A stretch of 64,000 nucleotides of DNA. Origin: Bradyrhizobium stylosanthis (GTDB taxonomy: Bacteria; Pseudomonadota; Alphaproteobacteria; Rhizobiales; Xanthobacteraceae). This document shows, piece after piece, positions 27,450-38,851 of the stretch. Under the pieces are notes generated by a model. The model did not search any database. It was given only the letters and a program-made list of their open reading frames with translations, and was not told the origin of the DNA. Position numbers and translations under genes: made by a program. The DNA lies in the NCBI RefSeq assembly GCF_001641335.1, contig NZ_LVEM01000004.1:624100-688099 (forward strand), read 5' to 3'. The first letter of the stretch is position 1. Each line of letters begins with the position of its first letter.

Positions 27450-28700
27450 TCAGGCAGGCTGCGCAACCGGCCGTGCGACGGGTTTCTCCACGATCGGAAG
27501 ATTGATCAGCGCCGAGAGCACGCCGAACAGGATCGAGAGCCACCAGATCGGCGTGTAGGAACCGTATTTCTCGAACACGATGCCGCCGAGCCAGACGCCG
27601 AGGAAGCCGCCGACCTGATGGCTGACGAAGGCGAAGCCATAGAGTGTGGCGAGCCACCGCGTGCCGAACATCAGCGCCACCAGCGCCGAGGTCGGCGGCA
27701 CCGTCGACAGCCAGGTCAGGCCCGAAACCGCGCCGAACGCGATTGCCGAGAACGGCGTGATCGGGAACGAGATGAAGGCAAGCGTCGCAAGCGCGCGGGT
27801 GAAATAGATGGTCGAGAGGATGTAGCGCTTGGGCAGGTAGTTCTGGAGATAGCCGACGCTGAGCGATCCCATGATGTTGAAGAGGCCGATCGCCGCGATC
27901 ACCCAGCCGCCGGTTTGCGTCGAGATGCCGCGATCCACCAGGAACGCCGGCAGATGCACGGTGATGAAGGCGAGCTGGAAGCCGCAGGTGAAGAAGCCGA
28001 GCACCAGCAGCACATAGGAGCGGTGACCGAAGGCTTCCGCGAGCGCCTTCGTAAACGTCTGCTCGTCCGCGGGCGTCGCGTTGGCCGTGGTCGCGACCCG
28101 CGGCGTCGAGAGCGCCAGCGACAGCGGGATGATCAGCAGCATCAGGAAGCCGAACACGGTGAGCGCCTGCTGCCAGCCGAAATTGTCGATCAGCGCGACG
28201 CCGATCGGCGCAAACAGGAACTGGCCGAACGAGCCCGCCGCAGTGCCGGCGCCGAGCGCGAGGCCACGCTTCTCCGCGGGCAGCAGCTTGCTGAAGGCCG
28301 ACAGCACCAGGTTGAACGAGCAGCCGGCGAGACCGAAGCCGACCATCACGCCCGCGCCGATGTTCAGCGACAGCGGCGTCGAGGAATAGCGCATCAGCAG
28401 GAGGCCGCCGGCATAAAGCAGCGCGCCGACGCACATCACCCGGAACAGGCCGAAGCGATCGGCGACCGCGCCGGCGAACGGCTGGCCCAATCCCCACAGC
28501 AGGTTCTGCACGGCGATGGCGAGGCCGAACACGTCGCGGCCCCAGGAGAACTCATGGCTCATCGGCTGCACGAAGAAACCGAGCGCCGAGCGCGGGCCGA
28601 AGCCGAGCATGCCGATGGCACAGCCGCAGAGAATGATGATGGCCGGAGTACGCCAGGAGGAACGGGAGGCCGAACCGAGCTCGCCCATCTGTGTCGACAT
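27450..28700 (-). CDS. MFS transporter (monocarboxylate/oxalate-formate type)
   Basis: The product is 416 residues from the ATG at 28700 (MSTQMGELG). Twelve hydrophobic segments are apparent, with an MFS loop motif after TM2 (GAVADRFGLFRV) and a second one in the C-terminal half (VGYLQNYLPKRY). A central charged loop (residues 200-225) separates the halves. It resembles the oxalate/formate or monocarboxylate branch of the MFS; the substrate is not determined. acuI lies directly downstream. Confidence 0.9.
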   Translation of the reverse strand: MSTQMGELGSASRSSWRTPAIIILCGCAIGMLGFGPRSALGFFVQPMSHEFSWGRDVFGLAIAVQNLLWGLGQPFAGAVADRFGLFRVMCVGALLYAGGLLLMRYSSTPLSLNIGAGVMVGFGLAGCSFNLVLSAFSKLLPAEKRGLALGAGTAAGSFGQFLFAPIGVALIDNFGWQQALTVFGFLMLLIIPLSLALSTPRVATTANATPADEQTFTKALAEAFGHRSYVLLVLGFFTCGFQLAFITVHLPAFLVDRGISTQTGGWVIAAIGLFNIMGSLSVGYLQNYLPKRYILSTIYFTRALATLAFISFPITPFSAIAFGAVSGLTWLSTVPPTSALVALMFGTRWLATLYGFAFVSHQVGGFLGVWLGGIVFEKYGSYTPIWWLSILFGVLSALINLPIVEKPVARPVAQPA

Positions 28701-28923
28701 GCACGTCCTCATGTGTCGTTGGCGGCTCCGAAATAGGTCACCGCGAGTCAGGCGTTTAATGCAGATGCATGAAAATCCCAAGCCAAAAATGATTGCGTTC
28801 CACGAAGGGCTGCCGCGGGAGCATTGCGTTTCTCCGCGGGCTCGCCGGACGCACACGGGCGACTTGACGGGAATGTGTGCGGTCAGCTCTGGCGGGCTGC
28901 CGCCCGCCGTGTTATCTTCAATT

Positions 28924-28938
28924 TGCTCATAGTGAGTA
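28924..28938. promoter_or_regulatory. Operator-like site 1 upstream of nadA (putative NadQ box)
   Basis: TGCTCATAGTGAGTA is an imperfect palindrome (TGCTCA-N3-TGAGYA). Site and flank (to 28944) recur as an inverted copy at 28999-29013. The centres are 75 bases apart, about seven helical turns. Confidence 0.6.
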
Positions 28939-28998
28939 TATGTAAGCGCTTGTGAAATGCTCCCGGCCCCGGCGGCCGGATTTCTCGGGCCCTACATA

Positions 28999-29013
28999 TA
29001 CTCACATGGAGCA
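28999..29013. promoter_or_regulatory. Operator-like site 2 upstream of nadA (putative NadQ box)
   Basis: TACTCACATGGAGCA is the inverse of site 1: both share GTGAGTATATGTA when read in opposite directions. It ends 25 bases before the nadA start and could block initiation. Confidence 0.6.
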
Positions 29014-29038
29014 TAATTATCATACACGGGAGGCTTCG

Positions 29039-30145
29039 ATGCCAATCACTGGAATTTACGGCCCCGACGATCTTGCAGACCGACCGCAGGACCAGATCGC
29101 ACCCTCTCCCCGCGCCGCGCCGGCGCGCACGAGACCCGCACTGCCGAGGCCTTCGCTGGAATGGACTGACGAGGTCGAGCGCGCCACTGCGCCGCTCTAC
29201 GAGCGCGTGAAGCACGTGATCCCGCCGATCGAGTGGCCGCTGATGGCGCCGACGATCCACGCGATCAACGAGCTGAAGCGGGCGCGCGGCGCGGTGATCC
29301 TCGCGCACAACTACCAGGCCCCGGAGATCTTCCATGGCGTCGCCGACATCGGCGGCGACTCGCTCCAGCTCGCGGTGGAAGCCACCAAGGTGAAGGCCGG
29401 CATCATCGTCCAGTGCGGCGTGCACTTCATGGCGGAGACCTCGAAGCTGCTCAACCCGGACAAGACGGTGCTGATCCCGGATTCGCGTGCCGGCTGCTCG
29501 CTCGCGGCCAGCATCACGGGCGCGGACGTCCGCCTGCTGCGCGAAAAGTTTCCGGGCGTGCCTGTTGTCGCCTACGTCAACACCTCGGCGGAGGTGAAGG
29601 CCGAGGTCGACATCTGCTGCACCTCGTCGAATGCGGTGCAGGTGGTCGAGAGCCTGAATGCGCCGACCGTGATCTTCGTTCCCGACCGCTATCTCGCGAC
29701 CTACGTCGCCTCCAAGACCGACGTGAAGATCATCGCCTGGAAAGGCGCCTGCGAGGTGCACGAGCGCTTCAAGGGCGAGGAGCTGCGCGCCTATCGCGAG
29801 GCCGATCCCTCGGTGCAGATCATCGCGCATCCCGAATGCCCGCCGGACGTGCTGGCGGAGGCCGACTTCACCGGCTCGACCGCGCACATGATCAACTGGG
29901 TCCGCGAGAAGCGTCCGCGGCGGCTGGTGATGATCACGGAATGCTCGATGGCCGACAATGTCCGCGCCGAGCTGCCTGAGGTGGAGATGCTGCGCCCCTG
30001 CAATCTCTGCCCGCACATGAAGCGCATCACGCTCGCCAACATTCTGGAGAGCCTGCTGACGCTGGGCGAGGAAGTCACGATCGATCCCGCGCTCGCGGTG
30101 CGGGCACGGCGCTCGGTGGAGCGGATGATCAATCTGAAGAACTAG
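29039..30145 (+). CDS. nadA: Quinolinate synthase
   Basis: This 368-residue enzyme condenses iminoaspartate with dihydroxyacetone phosphate to quinolinate in the de novo NAD pathway. The start at 29039 has GGGAGG 5-10 bases upstream. Cluster ligands are Cys126 (VQCGVHFMAE), Cys238 (KGACEVHERF) and a Cys in the CNLCPH segment (Cys321 or Cys324), matching the single-[4Fe-4S] pattern of NadA. HNYQAPEI and DSRAGCSLA are conserved active-site segments. An N-terminal extension of about 40 residues, rich in Pro/Arg/Ala, precedes the core. nadB follows after 74 bases. Confidence 0.96.
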   Translation: MPITGIYGPDDLADRPQDQIAPSPRAAPARTRPALPRPSLEWTDEVERATAPLYERVKHVIPPIEWPLMAPTIHAINELKRARGAVILAHNYQAPEIFHGVADIGGDSLQLAVEATKVKAGIIVQCGVHFMAETSKLLNPDKTVLIPDSRAGCSLAASITGADVRLLREKFPGVPVVAYVNTSAEVKAEVDICCTSSNAVQVVESLNAPTVIFVPDRYLATYVASKTDVKIIAWKGACEVHERFKGEELRAYREADPSVQIIAHPECPPDVLAEADFTGSTAHMINWVREKRPRRLVMITECSMADNVRAELPEVEMLRPCNLCPHMKRITLANILESLLTLGEEVTIDPALAVRARRSVERMINLKN

Positions 30146-30170
30146 CAACACAAATCGCAACAACCACAGC

Positions 30171-30197
30171 CGTCGTCCCGGCGAAGGCCGGGACGAC
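30171..30197 (+). repeat. Single-arm hairpin of the CGTCGTCCCGG family, between nadA and nadB
   Basis: GTCGTCCCGGC and GCCGGGACGAC form a perfect 11-bp stem with a GAAG loop. It is one half of the family's full element and sits just upstream of the nadB ribosome binding site. Confidence 0.85.
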
Positions 30198-30219
30198 AGC
30201 GGAGCAAGAGGAAATTGCT

Positions 30220-31830
30220 GTGACTACTGACACCATCCACACCCTCACCCGCACGACCGACGACATCGTCATCGTCGGCGGCGGTCTCGCCGGACTGTTC
30301 TGCGCGCTGAAGCTGGCGCCGCGGCCGGTGACACTGATCTCGGCCGCGCCGCTCGGACAGGGCGCGTCCTCCGCCTGGGCGCAGGGCGGCATCGCAGCGG
30401 CCGTGGCCGAGGGCGACACGCCTGAGGCCCATGCGGCGGATACGATCGCCGTCGGCGGCGGCCTTGTCGACGAAGCCGTCGCACTCGGCATTGCGCGCGA
30501 GGCGGCGCCGCGGATCCACGACCTGCTCGCCTATGGTGTGCCGTTCGACCGCGATCTCGAAGGTCGGCTCGCCGTGGGACGCGAAGCTGCGCATTCAGCG
30601 CGCCGCATCGTGCATGTGCGCGGCGATGGGGCCGGTGCCGCGATCATCGCGGCGCTGAGCGAGGCCGTACGCCGGACGCCGTCGATCCGTCTGATCGAAG
30701 GTTTTACCGCCGAAGCGCTGTTGACCGAGGACGGCGCCGTCAGCGGACTTCAGTTGCGTGAGGCCGGCAATCCCTCGTCACGGCCGATCCTCATTGCCTC
30801 GCGCATGGTGGTGCTTGCGACCGGCGGTCTCGGCCATCTCTATGCCGTCACGACCAATCCCGCCGAGGGAAACGGATCGGGCCTTGCGATCGCTGCCCGC
30901 GCCGGCGCGGTGATTGCCGATCCTGAATTCGTCCAGTTCCACCCCACCGCCATCATGGTCGGGCGCGATCCCGCACCGCTCGCCACCGAAGCGCTGCGCG
31001 GCGAAGGCGCGACGCTGATCAACGGCCATGGCGAGCGCTTCATGCGGGCGCGCCATCCGCTCGCCGAGCTTGCGCCGCGCGACATCGTGGCCCGCGGCGT
31101 GTTTGCCGAGATCGCGGCCGGGCGCGGCGCCTTCCTCGATGCGCGGCAGGCGCTGGGCGCGCGCTTCGCCGACAAATTCCCGACCGTCTATGCGAGCTGC
31201 ATCGCGGCCGGCATCGATCCGGCGACAAAGGCGATCCCGATCGCGCCGGCCGCGCACTACCACATGGGCGGCATCGCGGTGGACGGGCGCGGCCGCAGCT
31301 CGATCGACGGGCTCTGGGCCGGCGGCGAGGTGTCGTCGACCGGCGCGCATGGCGCCAACCGCCTCGCCTCCAATTCGCTGCTCGAGGCGGTGGTCTATGC
31401 CGCGCGCATCGCCGACGACATTGCCGGCTGCACCATCCCCTCGCCTGCCCGCCTCCCCGATGCATTGGTCGCCATGCAGAGCGAGGCCCCTGCTGCCGCG
31501 AGCGTGAAACGGCTGCGCGCAATGATGAGCGCGCATGTCGGCGTCGTCAGAGACGGCGACGGGCTTGCGGACGCGATCCGCAGCTTTGCCGCGCTCGAAC
31601 GCGAGGCGGCCAGCCTCACGGTCCGCAACGTGGCGGCTTCGGCCCTGCTCGTCGCGGCGGCAGCCTGGACGCGCGGCGAGAGCCGCGGCGCGCATTTCCG
31701 TTCCGATCATCCGGCGGAAGTCCCTGCGCTGGCACGGAGAACGATGACCACACTCGCCGCGGCGCGCGACGTCGCCGCGAGCCTGAACGACCAACCGCTG
31801 CCGCGCATTGCGCAACCCATGATCGCCTGA
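30220..31830 (+). CDS. nadB: L-aspartate oxidase
   Basis: The 536-residue flavoprotein oxidises L-aspartate to iminoaspartate, the substrate of NadA. The start is GTG at 30220 with AGAGGAA just upstream. The FAD-binding fold is seen in DIVIVGGGLAGLFCALKL, with SSAWAQGGIAAAV, and the succinate dehydrogenase/fumarate reductase flavoprotein motif FVQFHPTAIM. Later HYHMGGIAVDGRGRSSIDG and GANRLASNSLLEA complete the core. nadC begins 13 bases after the stop. Confidence 0.96.
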   Translation: MTTDTIHTLTRTTDDIVIVGGGLAGLFCALKLAPRPVTLISAAPLGQGASSAWAQGGIAAAVAEGDTPEAHAADTIAVGGGLVDEAVALGIAREAAPRIHDLLAYGVPFDRDLEGRLAVGREAAHSARRIVHVRGDGAGAAIIAALSEAVRRTPSIRLIEGFTAEALLTEDGAVSGLQLREAGNPSSRPILIASRMVVLATGGLGHLYAVTTNPAEGNGSGLAIAARAGAVIADPEFVQFHPTAIMVGRDPAPLATEALRGEGATLINGHGERFMRARHPLAELAPRDIVARGVFAEIAAGRGAFLDARQALGARFADKFPTVYASCIAAGIDPATKAIPIAPAAHYHMGGIAVDGRGRSSIDGLWAGGEVSSTGAHGANRLASNSLLEAVVYAARIADDIAGCTIPSPARLPDALVAMQSEAPAAASVKRLRAMMSAHVGVVRDGDGLADAIRSFAALEREAASLTVRNVAASALLVAAAAWTRGESRGAHFRSDHPAEVPALARRTMTTLAAARDVAASLNDQPLPRIAQPMIA

Positions 31831-31843
31831 CGGAGTTTCTCCC

Positions 31844-32722
31844 ATGATCACTTCGACCTCACTGCTCTATCCCAACGCGTTCCTCTCTCGGCTGGCGATC
31901 GACGAGGCCGTGCATCGCGCGCTCGACGAGGACCTTGGCCGCGCCGGCGACATCACTTCGCTCGCGACGATTCCCGAAGCGACGAAGGCGAAGGCCATCC
32001 TGGTCGCCCGCCAGTCTGGCGTGATCGCCGGTTTGCCGCTGGCGCTCGCAACGCTGCAAAAGCTTTCGCCGGATATCGAGGTGCGCGCGCATGTCCGCGA
32101 TGCCGGACGCGTCGCCCGCGGGCAAAACGTGTTGACCCTCTCGGGGCCGGCGCGCGCCATTCTCACGGCGGAACGGACCGCGCTGAATTTCGTCGGCCGC
32201 CTCTCGGGCGTCGCGACGCTGACGGCGGATTACGTCGCGCGCACGGAAGGCACCAGGATGCGCATCTGCTGCACGCGAAAGACCACGCCGGGATTGCGCG
32301 CGCTGGAGAAATATGCGGTGCGTTGCGGCGGCGGCTTCAACCACCGCTTCGGCCTCGACGATGCGATCCTGATCAAGGACAACCATATCGCGGTCGCGCG
32401 CGGCATCCGCCCGGTGCTGGAGCGCGCGCGGGCCTATGCCGGCCATCTCGTCAAGATCGAGATCGAGGTCGATACGCTGGCACAGCTGCGCGAGGTGCTC
32501 GACACCGGACTCGCCGATGCCGTGCTGCTCGACAACATGGACCTTGCGACGCTGCGCGAGGCGGTGCGGATGACCGAAGGCCGGCTCGCGCTGGAGGCAT
32601 CCGGCGGCGTGACGCTGGACTCGATCGCAGCGATCGCGGCCACCGGCGTCGACTACGCGTCGGCAGGCGCGCTGACGCACTCGGCGCCGAACTTCGACTG
32701 CGCGCTGGATATCGAGATGTGA
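31844..32722 (+). CDS. nadC: Nicotinate-nucleotide pyrophosphorylase (carboxylating)
   Basis: The product is 292 residues, converting quinolinate and PRPP to nicotinate mononucleotide. Conserved elements are EDLGRAGDITS, TRKTTPGLRALEKYAV, KDNHIA, KIEIEVDTL, VLLDNM and LEASGGV. It completes a nadABC operon on the plus strand in the order of the pathway partners. The last stop is followed by a palindromic repeat at 32746-32830. Confidence 0.97.
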   Translation: MITSTSLLYPNAFLSRLAIDEAVHRALDEDLGRAGDITSLATIPEATKAKAILVARQSGVIAGLPLALATLQKLSPDIEVRAHVRDAGRVARGQNVLTLSGPARAILTAERTALNFVGRLSGVATLTADYVARTEGTRMRICCTRKTTPGLRALEKYAVRCGGGFNHRFGLDDAILIKDNHIAVARGIRPVLERARAYAGHLVKIEIEVDTLAQLREVLDTGLADAVLLDNMDLATLREAVRMTEGRLALEASGGVTLDSIAAIAATGVDYASAGALTHSAPNFDCALDIEM

Positions 32723-32745
32723 GAGGCGCGACTTCGCACGAGATC

Positions 32746-32830
32746 GTCATGCCCGGGCTTGTCCCGGGCATCCACGACCTTGCTGCGCGGCCATAAGAAC
32801 GTGGATGGCCGGGACAGGCCCGGCCATGAC
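32746..32830. repeat. Palindromic repeat, GTCATGCCCGGGCTTGTCCC family, copy 3
   Basis: The arms match the 7944 family but with left and right variants swapped. It lies in the convergent gap after nadC. Confidence 0.85.
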
Positions 32831-32841
32831 GGTTGGAAAGA

Positions 32842-34308
32842 CTATCTCCGCTCCACCACGCCCATCTCGGCGGAGCTCTTGGCTTCCTGCGCCAGCTCGG
32901 CGGAGAGCGCGGCGGTCTGGGCCGGCGTGCCCCAGCTCGGCTCCTCGCTGCCGTCGCCCCAGGCGCGCGGGCGGTAGAAGGTGTGGACGCCGGTCTTGTA
33001 CATCTTCTTCATCTCGGCGACCCAGGACGGACGCACCCAATAGGCGTGGTAGTGCGTGGACTTGCCGACCTCGGGCAACCAGATCTGGCCGTCGAGCATG
33101 GCCTTGGCGATCTTCTTGGCGCGATCCCACATCTCGGGCTCGCGGATCACGTCGGCATTGTTGTCGCAGGCAAAGGTGAACTGGCAGGCGAGATGGCGGT
33201 GCTTGTTCTGATAGACCGCGCCGCACACGGTATCGGGATATTTACCCGAGAAGACGCGGTTCATCACCACCTGCGCCACCGCGATCTGGCCGCGCACGGC
33301 CTCGCCGCGGGATTCGAAATAGACGGCTTCGGCGAGGCACTTCTCCGACTTGGCGCGCGACTTGTCGTCGAGCGCGAGCCGCTCCGCCGGGGATTTGGCG
33401 CGCTGGTTGTCGGCATTGACCTCGCCCTTCGGCGCGACGCTCTCGCCGCTTTCGATGTCCTTGGCGATCTCCGCCGTCGGCGGGGTCAGCGAGGCCGTCA
33501 CCTTCATGTCGGGATCGGGCATCACGATCAGCGGCTCGGCGCCGGGCTGCCAGCTCTCGATGCTCTCGATATTGCCGCCGAGCGAGGAGCTGCCGAAGAA
33601 CAGGTTCGAGGTCTTGACGCTGAAGGGATCGCGCACGGGCGTCGTCGGCGCCGTCGTCCGTTTCAACGCTTCCAGCGGCTGCACCGCGAACGAGCGCGCC
33701 ACGTCGCTGGCCTGCGGGGGATTGGCATATTGCGGCAGCGGCGGCGCGCGCAAGGCTTCCGCGAGTTCCGGATCGAGCGCGGCAGCGGACTCCGGCGACA
33801 TCGCTTGCGGCAATGAAGCGGTCTTGGCGCCAAACACCGAGCTGTTCGACGTGGCGGGATCCTGCTGTGCGGGTGGCGCGGCCGGCGCGAGCGTCTCGGG
33901 CGTTTGCGTCGGCGTGACTGTCGCCAGACGATCACCCTTCATGGAGCGATCGACCTTGGGAAAATCCGCGGCCTGATAGCGCGGCGGCGCCTGCAGCGCC
34001 GGATTGCGGCTGACCGCGCCGGTGACGTCGCGGCCGTCGATGCTTGCGAGACGAACCATCGCGCTCTGCGGAACCGAGGTGCCGATGGGACGGGAAAAGC
34101 TGTAAGTGGCGAGCTGGATCGAGGACGCGGCGGAGAACACCTGCTTCTGCCAACGCTCGGCGACGCCGGGCTGACGCGCCAGCAGAGAGGCAATGTCCTG
34201 ATAGCCGGTCTCTCTCGGCATCAATGCGAAGATGCAGAGACCGATGCCGAAGGACGCGAACCGCGCGCCCTTCGGATGGTTACGCAACATTGACATCAAC
34301 ACGCTCAC
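32842..34308 (-). CDS. SleB-family cell wall hydrolase
   Basis: The product is 488 residues; ATGs at 34308, 34296 and 34290 are candidate starts. A membrane anchor or signal (FASFGIGLCIFALM) is followed by about 270 residues of Pro/Ala/Ser-rich, probably disordered sequence. The C-terminal hydrolase domain starts near residue 345 with CLAEAVYFESRGEAVRGQIA, whose Glu residues include the likely catalytic one. It continues AQVVMNRVFSGKYPDTVCG and CQFTFACD. SleB-type enzymes cut peptidoglycan glycan strands. The long linker suggests the domain reaches from the inner membrane to the wall. Confidence 0.9.
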   Translation of the reverse strand: MSVLMSMLRNHPKGARFASFGIGLCIFALMPRETGYQDIASLLARQPGVAERWQKQVFSAASSIQLATYSFSRPIGTSVPQSAMVRLASIDGRDVTGAVSRNPALQAPPRYQAADFPKVDRSMKGDRLATVTPTQTPETLAPAAPPAQQDPATSNSSVFGAKTASLPQAMSPESAAALDPELAEALRAPPLPQYANPPQASDVARSFAVQPLEALKRTTAPTTPVRDPFSVKTSNLFFGSSSLGGNIESIESWQPGAEPLIVMPDPDMKVTASLTPPTAEIAKDIESGESVAPKGEVNADNQRAKSPAERLALDDKSRAKSEKCLAEAVYFESRGEAVRGQIAVAQVVMNRVFSGKYPDTVCGAVYQNKHRHLACQFTFACDNNADVIREPEMWDRAKKIAKAMLDGQIWLPEVGKSTHYHAYWVRPSWVAEMKKMYKTGVHTFYRPRAWGDGSEEPSWGTPAQTAALSAELAQEAKSSAEMGVVERR

Positions 34309-34582
34309 GCTACGCTACGCTTACGCCAGAAAAATCGAACCGCAGTACATCCGTGCAATTCGATCTTTATCGTAAGTATCCAATTTAGGTTGCCGCGGCG
34401 TTAATCGGCGTTGCGCGCGCGGCACACTCAAGCGATTGCAGGTGTTTTCACGGGCAATGATGCGTGGTGGTAAATGCGGGCTGACGTGAAGCGGTAAACA
34501 AGAGGTCAACGCGAATGGTGAAGGAACTCTTGATGACGCGTATCATTACGGGACGGGTGTGAGTTCCCGGAGTTGCGACACT

Positions 34583-34662
34583 CGTCATTGCGAGCGCAGC
34601 GAAGCAATCCAGAGTCTTTCCGCCGAGGCAGTCTGGATTGCTTCGCTGCGCTCGCAATGACG
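34583..34662. repeat. Palindromic repeat, CGTCATTGCGAGCGCAGCG family, copy 1
   Basis: CGTCATTGCGAGCGCAGCGA at left and CGCTGCGCTCGCAATGACG at right are inverted. The second copy is at 45869-45948. Confidence 0.85.
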
Positions 34663-34688
34663 GCGTCGAGAGAGCCGCGCGCTAAATG

Positions 34689-34715
34689 AAAAAGGCGGGG
34701 CTTGTGGCCCCGCCT
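34689..34715 (-). terminator. Intrinsic terminator of ppdK
   Basis: On the minus strand AGGCGGGG pairs with CCCCGCCT around a 7-base loop, followed by a run of five T. It lies 27 bases after the ppdK stop. Confidence 0.9.
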
Positions 34716-34741
34716 CTTCGCATTCAACACTTCAATTCGTC

Positions 34742-37696
<2,955 letters not shown>

Positions 37697-37792
37697 AGCT
37701 TGCACACAACCTGCGAGAGGAATGGGAAATCGCGCGCCTTACACCACTTTGGGCAGGCCCGCGCAAGTCGGACTGTTCCGGAAAATGAACCC

Positions 37793-37948
37793 CTAGAGGT
37801 GGAGCCACTTCAGGAGCCCGAGCCCGATCGCGCCGTTGACGATGAGGAAGATCGCGACGATCAGGTTGAGCAGCCGCGGCATGATCAGGATGAGCACGCC
37901 CGCAATCAACGACAGGATCGGCGAAATGTGGGCGACGGTGATGTGCAT
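37793..37948 (-). CDS. DUF3096 family small membrane protein (51 aa)
   Basis: The ATG at 37948 gives a 51-residue protein with two hydrophobic segments (HISPILSLIAGVLILIMP and LLNLIVAIFLIVNGAIGLGL). The pattern matches DUF3096 proteins, tiny inner-membrane proteins of unknown role. It lies upstream of ppdK on the same strand, with 96 bases between. Confidence 0.82.
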   Translation of the reverse strand: MHITVAHISPILSLIAGVLILIMPRLLNLIVAIFLIVNGAIGLGLLKWLHL

Positions 37949-38171
37949 GAACGATCTTTCTGTGGAGGTGAGGCGAATCGCGGGCGGATCATAGCGGCCC
38001 CGGTTCCGCGAGTAGAGACGCACAAGCGCAATGCGAGTTCCCGCCTTCGCGAAAACTGCCCGAAATTGCCGCGTATGCGGCATGCATTCCCCGGAACATT
38101 GCCAGGACGCATGCATTGGCAACCGGTCGCGCCACTGGCGCTTCCGAAGAATCACGTCGAAGGAGTTTTGC

Positions 38172-38525
38172 ATGCGGAACAGGATTCTTGCTCTGGCAGC
38201 GCTCGCGGCCGCCATCGGCTCGCCCCTGGCGGCGCAGGCGCAAAGCGGCGTCACGATCGGACGTGCGCCGGTCGTGGTCGACAGCGGCCCGACGATAGCG
38301 GTCGAACAGCGGCCGGCTTTCCGCGACTATGTCGTCGAACAACGTGTGCCGGCCTTCCGTGTCCCGGATCGCGTGGTGGTCGGTGCCACCTTACCTGAAA
38401 GCGGCATTACCTATTATGACGTGCCGCAACGTTTCGGTGCCACCACCTATCGCTACACCGTCGTGAACGGCGAGACCGTGCTGGTCGAGCCGCGCTCACG
38501 CCGCATCGTCGAGGTGATGGACTAG
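38172..38525 (+). CDS. DUF1236 family secreted protein (117 aa)
   Basis: The ATG at 38172 has GAAGGAG 8-14 bases upstream. A signal peptide (RILALAALAAAIGSPLAAQA) precedes a small periplasmic domain. The C-terminal segment DVPQRFGATTYRYTVVNGET followed by a PRSRRIVEVMD end is the DUF1236 signature. Two similar blocks (PAFRDYVVEQRVPAFRVPDR) suggest an internal repeat. Function is unknown; such proteins are abundant in Bradyrhizobium. Confidence 0.88.
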   Translation: MRNRILALAALAAAIGSPLAAQAQSGVTIGRAPVVVDSGPTIAVEQRPAFRDYVVEQRVPAFRVPDRVVVGATLPESGITYYDVPQRFGATTYRYTVVNGETVLVEPRSRRIVEVMD

Positions 38526-38538
38526 ACTTCATCTGGAC

Positions 38539-38582
38539 GCGTTTTCTTCACGCGAACCGGTATCCACTTCGCTTGAAAACGC
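38539..38582. repeat. Hairpin GCGTTTTC...GAAAACGC
   Basis: GCGTTTTC and GAAAACGC enclose CGCGAACCGGTATCCACTTC-type sequence. I associate this with a common Bradyrhizobium repeat. Confidence 0.55.
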
Positions 38583-38652
38583 TGGCGTTCAACTAGATGT
38601 CCGGCGCGTCACATCAATCAGGCTGGCGCGAGCAGTATAAATCGGACATCAG

Positions 38653-38690
38653 GCCCTGCCCGGTTTCCCCCCGCTGGGCAGGGCATTTTT
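38653..38690 (+). terminator. Intrinsic terminator downstream of DUF1236 gene
   Basis: GCCCTGCCC (38653-38661) pairs with GGGCAGGGC (38676-38684), followed by ATTTTT. It is 128 bases after the DUF1236 stop, so it ends a long 3' UTR or a separate small RNA. Confidence 0.88.
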
Positions 38691-38710
38691 GTGTGCTGTA
38701 CGTGCACGCT

Positions 38711-38845
38711 CTCGTGTCCCGGACGCGACGCAGCGCGTAAGCGTTGCGGCGCAGAGCCGGGACCCAGAATCTTTCTTTGCAGCGGCATGGGCCCCGGCTC
38801 TGCAGCGCACCGCCACGCGGCGCTGCGCTGCGTCCGGGCCACGAG
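38711..38845. repeat. Palindromic repeat, CTCGTGTCCCGGACGC family, copy 1
   Basis: CTCGTGTCCCGGACGC at left and GCGTCCGGGCCACGAG at right are inverted, with inner arms GCAGAGCCGGGACCCA and GGGCCCCGGCTCTGCAGCGC. Other copies are at 45976-46135 and 55921-56091. Confidence 0.85.
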
Positions 38846-38851
38846 ACCGGC

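Larger units (their letters stand above)
28701..29038. other. 338-base divergent gap between the MFS gene and nadA
   Basis: The right 120 bases hold two operator-like sites for nadABC. The left 220 bases show no gene or repeat and probably include the MFS promoter. Confidence 0.6.
34309..34741. other. 433-base gap between the cell wall hydrolase and ppdK
   Basis: It holds a palindromic repeat (34583-34662), the ppdK terminator (34689-34715) and a possible 15-codon reading frame at 34515-34562. Nothing else is recognised. Confidence 0.6.
38526..38851. other. 326-base gap after the DUF1236 gene
   Basis: It holds a hairpin repeat (38539-38582), a strong plus-strand terminator (38653-38690) and a large palindromic repeat (38711-38845). 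No gene is recognised. Confidence 0.65.
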
